A stretch of DNA of 8,010 bases from an uncultured Clostridia bacterium. Its GTDB lineage: Bacteria > Bacillota > Clostridia > Oscillospirales > Oscillospiraceae. The notes beneath the pieces are model-generated. The model did not search any database. It was not told where the DNA came from and saw nothing but the letters and a program-made list of their open reading frames with translations. The stretch is from assembly GCA_947167725.1 (NCBI GenBank), contig CAMVJF010000067.1, forward strand, positions 1 to 8,010. The letters are read 5' to 3'. This document shows positions 5,404-8,010 of this stretch, one piece after another (the stretch's first letter is position 1; each line of letters begins with the position of its first letter). Both the position numbers and the translations under genes were made by a program.

Positions 5404-6744
5404 TCAGAACCTGCATACCTCGAAGCCGTACATGTCCGCCAGCGCCTCGAGCGCGGCGGCGCAGCGGCCCCTGATGACGACGAAATGCGGCTCAAAGCCC
5501 GCCTTCACGCTCTTTTCCACGATTTCGCGCGCGGGATTGTCGGTCTTGACGACGATTGAGGTGCCGAGGAACTGTTTGGGCTTGTCGAGCACCTCGCCCT
5601 CGAGGAGGAAAAAGCGGAAACCGCCGTCCGGCTCGCGGCCGATGCGGAAGACCGTCGCCTCCGGGAAAGCCTCGCAGCCGAAGTCCATCGCCGGGCCGAT
5701 CTTGCGGTTGGGCTGAACGCCCACGACCGCGCCGGTGTCGCGCCGCGCCAGTGAGCAGGCGGCCGCGCCGCAGTGCCAGAAGGTGATCGTATTCTCGCCC
5801 TCGTCGAGCGAGACGGGGTCGCCGAAGAAGACCGGTTCGCCCGAGAGCTGCATGCCGATCCACATCGACAGCGCCCCGTAGACGTCGGCCTCACAGGCGG
5901 CGGCCACGCCCTCGTCGCACAGCATGGAGAGCACCGTGCACACCGGAGTGCCGAAGGCCGTGAAGAAATCGGGCCAGCAGCGCGAGGCGAGCGCGCCGAT
6001 GCCGTGCTCGCGCACATAATCGCTGTATGCCTTGAGGAGCCGCGCGTGGTCAAGTCGGTTCTTTTCCGGCGTCCCGTCGAAGCCGCGGGTCATCCGCGCG
6101 GTCTTTTTCAGGTATTCGGCGCACTCCTCGTCCGAGCAGCTTCTTGCTTTCTCGATCAGCTCGCGCGCCTCGATGGCCTCGAGCTCGACGCCGAAGACGT
6201 TCATCAGCTCGCTGTCGAGCGCGCGGCCGAAGCCGAAGCCCTGGGGCGTCTGACCGATGGCGGACATCTTCAGGCTGCGCATCGCCTTTTTGAGCGAGGC
6301 GGCCTTGACCGCGGCGTCGATCGCGTCCTTCACGCGCTCCTCCTCGGGGGAGCCGAAGGCATAGGCAAAGCTGCGATCGTCGAAGGCGCGCAGCGTGTTG
6401 GCCGCGCTGTATGCGCCGGTCAGCGAGTTGAGACGCAGGCGGCCGCCGTCGACGACGGGCTCGCGCAGCGTCCAGAGAAGCACCGGGCAGTCAAAGCGGC
6501 GGAGCACCTCGGACATGTAGGCGGCGTTGGCAAAGGTGAGATTCTGGAATACGATGAGATCAGGCGTGACGCCCTCGAGAAAGGCGCGCAGATCGTCAAG
6601 CGACAGCAGCATTTTCCCGGGCACGACGAAGCGCTCGTCGATGCTCTTCAAAAGCGAGACAGACAGATCAAGCTGGCGCTGCGCGCTCTCGAGATGGAAG
6701 GTCGGCACGCCGACCGGAACGTAAACGGGAGTAAAGCTCTTCAT
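5404..6744 (-). CDS. L-fucose-isomerase-like sugar isomerase, candidate sulfoquinovose isomerase
   Basis: A 446-residue protein with the C-terminal features of the L-fucose/L-arabinose isomerase-like superfamily, which are metal-dependent aldose-ketose isomerases. The CEADVYGALS motif at 284-293 gives Glu285, GEPVFFGDP (302-310) gives Asp309, FWHCGAAA (322-329) follows, and FEPHFVVIRG (417-426) gives His420. The Glu285-Asp309 spacing of 24 equals Glu337-Asp361 of E. coli FucI, and His420 would match the third metal ligand (His528). The N-terminal 160 residues are a Rossmann-like half without obvious catalytic motifs. Sulfoquinovose isomerases of Firmicutes sulfoglycolysis (SftI/SqvD) are, as I recall, of this superfamily, and the neighbouring sulfoquinovosidase makes SQ-to-sulfofructose isomerisation the best guess. 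Another deoxy-sugar substrate cannot be excluded. The ATG follows GGAGG by six bases; it has its own promoter. Confidence 0.78.
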   Translation of the reverse strand: MKSFTPVYVPVGVPTFHLESAQRQLDLSVSLLKSIDERFVVPGKMLLSLDDLRAFLEGVTPDLIVFQNLTFANAAYMSEVLRRFDCPVLLWTLREPVVDGGRLRLNSLTGAYSAANTLRAFDDRSFAYAFGSPEEERVKDAIDAAVKAASLKKAMRSLKMSAIGQTPQGFGFGRALDSELMNVFGVELEAIEARELIEKARSCSDEECAEYLKKTARMTRGFDGTPEKNRLDHARLLKAYSDYVREHGIGALASRCWPDFFTAFGTPVCTVLSMLCDEGVAAACEADVYGALSMWIGMQLSGEPVFFGDPVSLDEGENTITFWHCGAAACSLARRDTGAVVGVQPNRKIGPAMDFGCEAFPEATVFRIGREPDGGFRFFLLEGEVLDKPKQFLGTSIVVKTDNPAREIVEKSVKAGFEPHFVVIRGRCAAALEALADMYGFEVCRF

Positions 6745-6781
6745 GGATATCCTCCGAGCGAATTAATAAACTGCGTGAAAT

Positions 6782-6810
6782 ATCATAGCCTCGATTGGCG
6801 GCGATGTCAA
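6782..6810 (-). promoter_or_regulatory. Promoter of the isomerase gene
   Basis: On the minus strand a perfect TTGACA (6810-6805) and a TATGAT -10 (6787-6782) have a 17-base spacer, about 37 bases ahead of the ATG at 6744. It is one half of a divergent promoter pair with the transketolase. Confidence 0.88.
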
Positions 6811-6853
6811 CAGGAAAGAAGAAAAAGATTCTCCGGATTCCCATGCTCACGCC

Positions 6854-6882
6854 TTGACAAAGAGAGGCGCGGGGATTACAAT
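6854..6882 (+). promoter_or_regulatory. Promoter of the split transketolase operon
   Basis: A perfect TTGACA (6854-6859) and TACAAT (6877-6882) are separated by 17 bases. The leader to the start codon is about 36 bases and AT-rich. The -35 boxes of this and the divergent isomerase promoter are 43 bases apart, close enough for a shared regulator. Confidence 0.87.
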
Positions 6883-6911
6883 TCATTTTAGTTAGACCTT
6901 TTAATCAAATT

Positions 6912-6917
6912 AGGAGG
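6912..6917 (+). promoter_or_regulatory. Ribosome binding site deciding the TTG start of the transketolase
   Basis: A perfect AGGAGG lies eight bases before TTG at 6926. An in-frame TAG at 6911-6913 prevents any longer reading, and the first in-frame ATG (6974) has no such site, so TTG initiation is well supported. Confidence 0.88.
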
Positions 6918-6925
6918 AAACTGCA

Positions 6926-7747
6926 TTGAACAAGGATCTGAAAGAAATCTGCAAGGATATCCGCTGCGATATCATGACCTGCATCGGCCACCTCGGTGTC
7001 GGTCACATCGGCGGCTGCCTCTCCATCGTGGAGCTGCTCGCCGTTCTGTACTTTGAGGAGATGAACATCGACCCCGCCGAGCCGAAGAAGGCCGGGCGCG
7101 ACCGCTTCATCTGCTCCAAGGGTCACGCCGGCCCCGCCGTCTACGCGGCGCTGGCCAACCGCGGCTACTTCGGCAAGGACGAGCTGCTGACCCTCAACCA
7201 GGGCGGCACCCGCCTGCCCAGCCACTGCGACATGAACCTCACCACCGGCATCGACATGACCACCGGCTCCCTCGGCCAGGGCTTCTCCTGCGCCGTGGGC
7301 GTCGCGCTGGGCTCGAAGCTGGAGAACGACGGCGCGACGATCTACGCCCTCGTGGGCGACGGTGAATCCCAGGAGGGCCAGGTCTGGGAGGCGGCCATGT
7401 TCGCCGCCGCCAAGAAGCTCGGCAACCTCGTCGGCTTCACCGACTACAACAAGCTCCAGATCGACGACTCGGTCGCGAAGGTCAACGACATCGCGCCCCT
7501 CGCCGATAAGTGGAGAGCCTTCGGCTGGAATGTCATCGACGTGGAGGACGGCAACGACACCGCGCAGATCTCCGCCGCCGTAAAGCAGGCCAAGGCCAAC
7601 CGCGGCACCGACAGGCCGACCATGGTCATCCTCAACACCGTCAAGGGCAAGGGCGTGCGCTGGATCGAGGAGCTCGGCGCCGCCAATCACAACACCAACA
7701 TCAGCGAAGAGCAGGCCGCGGCCGCCATCGCGGAGATCAGGGGGTAA
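6926..7747 (+). CDS. Transketolase, N-terminal (thiamine-diphosphate) subunit
   Basis: A 273-residue protein, normal for the N-terminal half of split transketolases. It binds the pyrophosphate of thiamine diphosphate and Mg: GDGESQEGQVWE at 144-155 and FTDYNKLQ at 171-178 (Asp145, Asn175). Further conserved pieces are His27 in GHIGG, SKGH (64-67), GIDMTTGSLGQG (108-119) and ANHN (253-256). It transfers C2 ketol units between sugars together with the C-terminal subunit encoded six bases downstream. The usual GHPGGS motif reads GHIGGC here, suggesting a paralogue with an altered donor site rather than the textbook form. Start is TTG. It is divergent from the isomerase and sulfoquinovosidase genes, which points to a sulfofructose donor (SqwG-like); a housekeeping pentose-phosphate role remains possible. 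Confidence 0.93.
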   Translation: MNKDLKEICKDIRCDIMTCIGHLGVGHIGGCLSIVELLAVLYFEEMNIDPAEPKKAGRDRFICSKGHAGPAVYAALANRGYFGKDELLTLNQGGTRLPSHCDMNLTTGIDMTTGSLGQGFSCAVGVALGSKLENDGATIYALVGDGESQEGQVWEAAMFAAAKKLGNLVGFTDYNKLQIDDSVAKVNDIAPLADKWRAFGWNVIDVEDGNDTAQISAAVKQAKANRGTDRPTMVILNTVKGKGVRWIEELGAANHNTNISEEQAAAAIAEIRG

Positions 7748-7753
7748 GAGAAC

Positions 7754-8010
7754 ATGGAAATGAGAGCTGTTTACGCCGAATGTCTTGCGAAGTTCATGGA
7801 GCAGGACAAGCACGTCGTCGTGCTCGACGCCGATCTGGCCAAGGCCAGCGGCACCCGCAAGCTGTACGATCAGTTTCCCGGGCAGATGTTTGACTGCGGC
7901 GTGGCCGAGCAGAACATGGCCTCCATTGCCGCGGGTCTGTCGAGCTACGGCTTCAAGCCCTGGATCGAGAGCTTCACGCCCTTTGCGACCCGCCGCATCT
8001 GCGACCAGAT
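7754..8010 (+). CDS. Transketolase, C-terminal subunit (3' end outside window)
   Basis: The first 85 codons of the C-terminal (pyrimidine-binding) subunit are visible and the frame is open to the window edge. It starts MEMRAVYAECLAKF and carries the conserved LDADLAKASGT (24-34) and CGVAEQNMASIAAGLSSYG (48-66), in which Glu52 is the glutamate that activates the thiamine pyrimidine. The next stretch, SFTPFATRR (73-81), is conserved in split transketolases. It begins six bases after the N-terminal subunit stop with only a weak ribosome site, so the two are translationally coupled and act as a heteromeric enzyme. The domain that binds the acceptor lies beyond the window. Confidence 0.92.
   Translation, partial: MEMRAVYAECLAKFMEQDKHVVVLDADLAKASGTRKLYDQFPGQMFDCGVAEQNMASIAAGLSSYGFKPWIESFTPFATRRICDQ

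Noticed and set aside
5773..6891. 372-codon open frame on the + strand opposite the isomerase gene
   Set aside because: Low-complexity composition, no motif, and it runs through the divergent promoter region; the minus-strand frame has a promoter, ribosome site and recognisable family motifs.
6745..6925. Riboswitch or other structured leader in the divergent region
   Set aside because: Both leaders are only about 36 bases or so and show no long stem or known aptamer-like pattern.
6905..7813. 302-codon open frame on the - strand opposite the transketolase
   Set aside because: Val/Gly/Ala/His-rich shadow of a strongly conserved transketolase gene, without a ribosome site.
6926..8010. Split transketolase as a frameshifted or broken single gene
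   Set aside because: Both halves have their own start and the N-terminal part ends at the normal subunit boundary, with a stop and six-base gap; two-subunit transketolases are a standard natural form.
1..8010. Mobile element, CRISPR array, tRNA or rRNA
   Set aside because: No transposase or integrase, no regularly spaced repeats, and no tRNA- or rRNA-like sequence was recognised.

Overview
The window looks like a piece of a GC-rich Firmicutes chromosome, most likely a gut-type Clostridia/Oscillospirales organism. This is inferred from Shine-Dalgarno sites close to AGGAGG, sigma-A-like promoters with 17-base spacers, a split transketolase, and an SPFH / ribbon-helix-helix / YhfC gene string. 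No rRNA, tRNA, CRISPR or insertion sequence was seen. Gene density is high and the longest gene-free stretch is about 180 bases.

Left part (1-1838, + strand): the 3' end of an SPFH/band-7 protein gene, a 66-residue ribbon-helix-helix protein, a YhfC-family membrane protease and a DUF1648 membrane protein are packed as one transcription unit. It ends in a perfect 13-bp hairpin terminator. Next (1847-2577, + strand) is a two-gene unit with its own strong promoter: a small XRE-type repressor and a four-helix membrane protein, overlapping by ATGA. A TGTAAAG inverted repeat covers its transcription start and is the likely autoregulatory operator.

Right part (2581-8010): a sugar-catabolic locus. 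On the minus strand an L-fucose-isomerase-like enzyme (6744-5404) has its own promoter and terminator. It is followed by a second unit with a DUF624/YesL-type membrane protein and a glycoside hydrolase family 31 enzyme. The GH31 protein carries all the residues I can recall as diagnostic of sulfoquinovosidase (YihQ type): catalytic Asp389 and Asp455, and the sulfonate-binding set Gln274, Arg287, Trp290 and Tyr491. Divergently, on the + strand, lies a split transketolase (N-terminal subunit complete, C-terminal subunit cut by the window end).

Together, a cytoplasmic sulfoquinovosidase, a metal-dependent aldose-ketose isomerase and a two-subunit transketolase match the opening steps of transketolase-dependent sulfoglycolysis (sulfo-TK): sulfoquinovoside to sulfoquinovose (SQ), to sulfofructose (SF), to C2 transfer onto glyceraldehyde 3-phosphate. 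The sulfoquinovosidase call is strong. The pathway assignment is an inference, because no transporter, sulfoerythrose isomerase or sulfoacetaldehyde reductase is visible in the window, and split transketolases also serve ordinary pentose metabolism.
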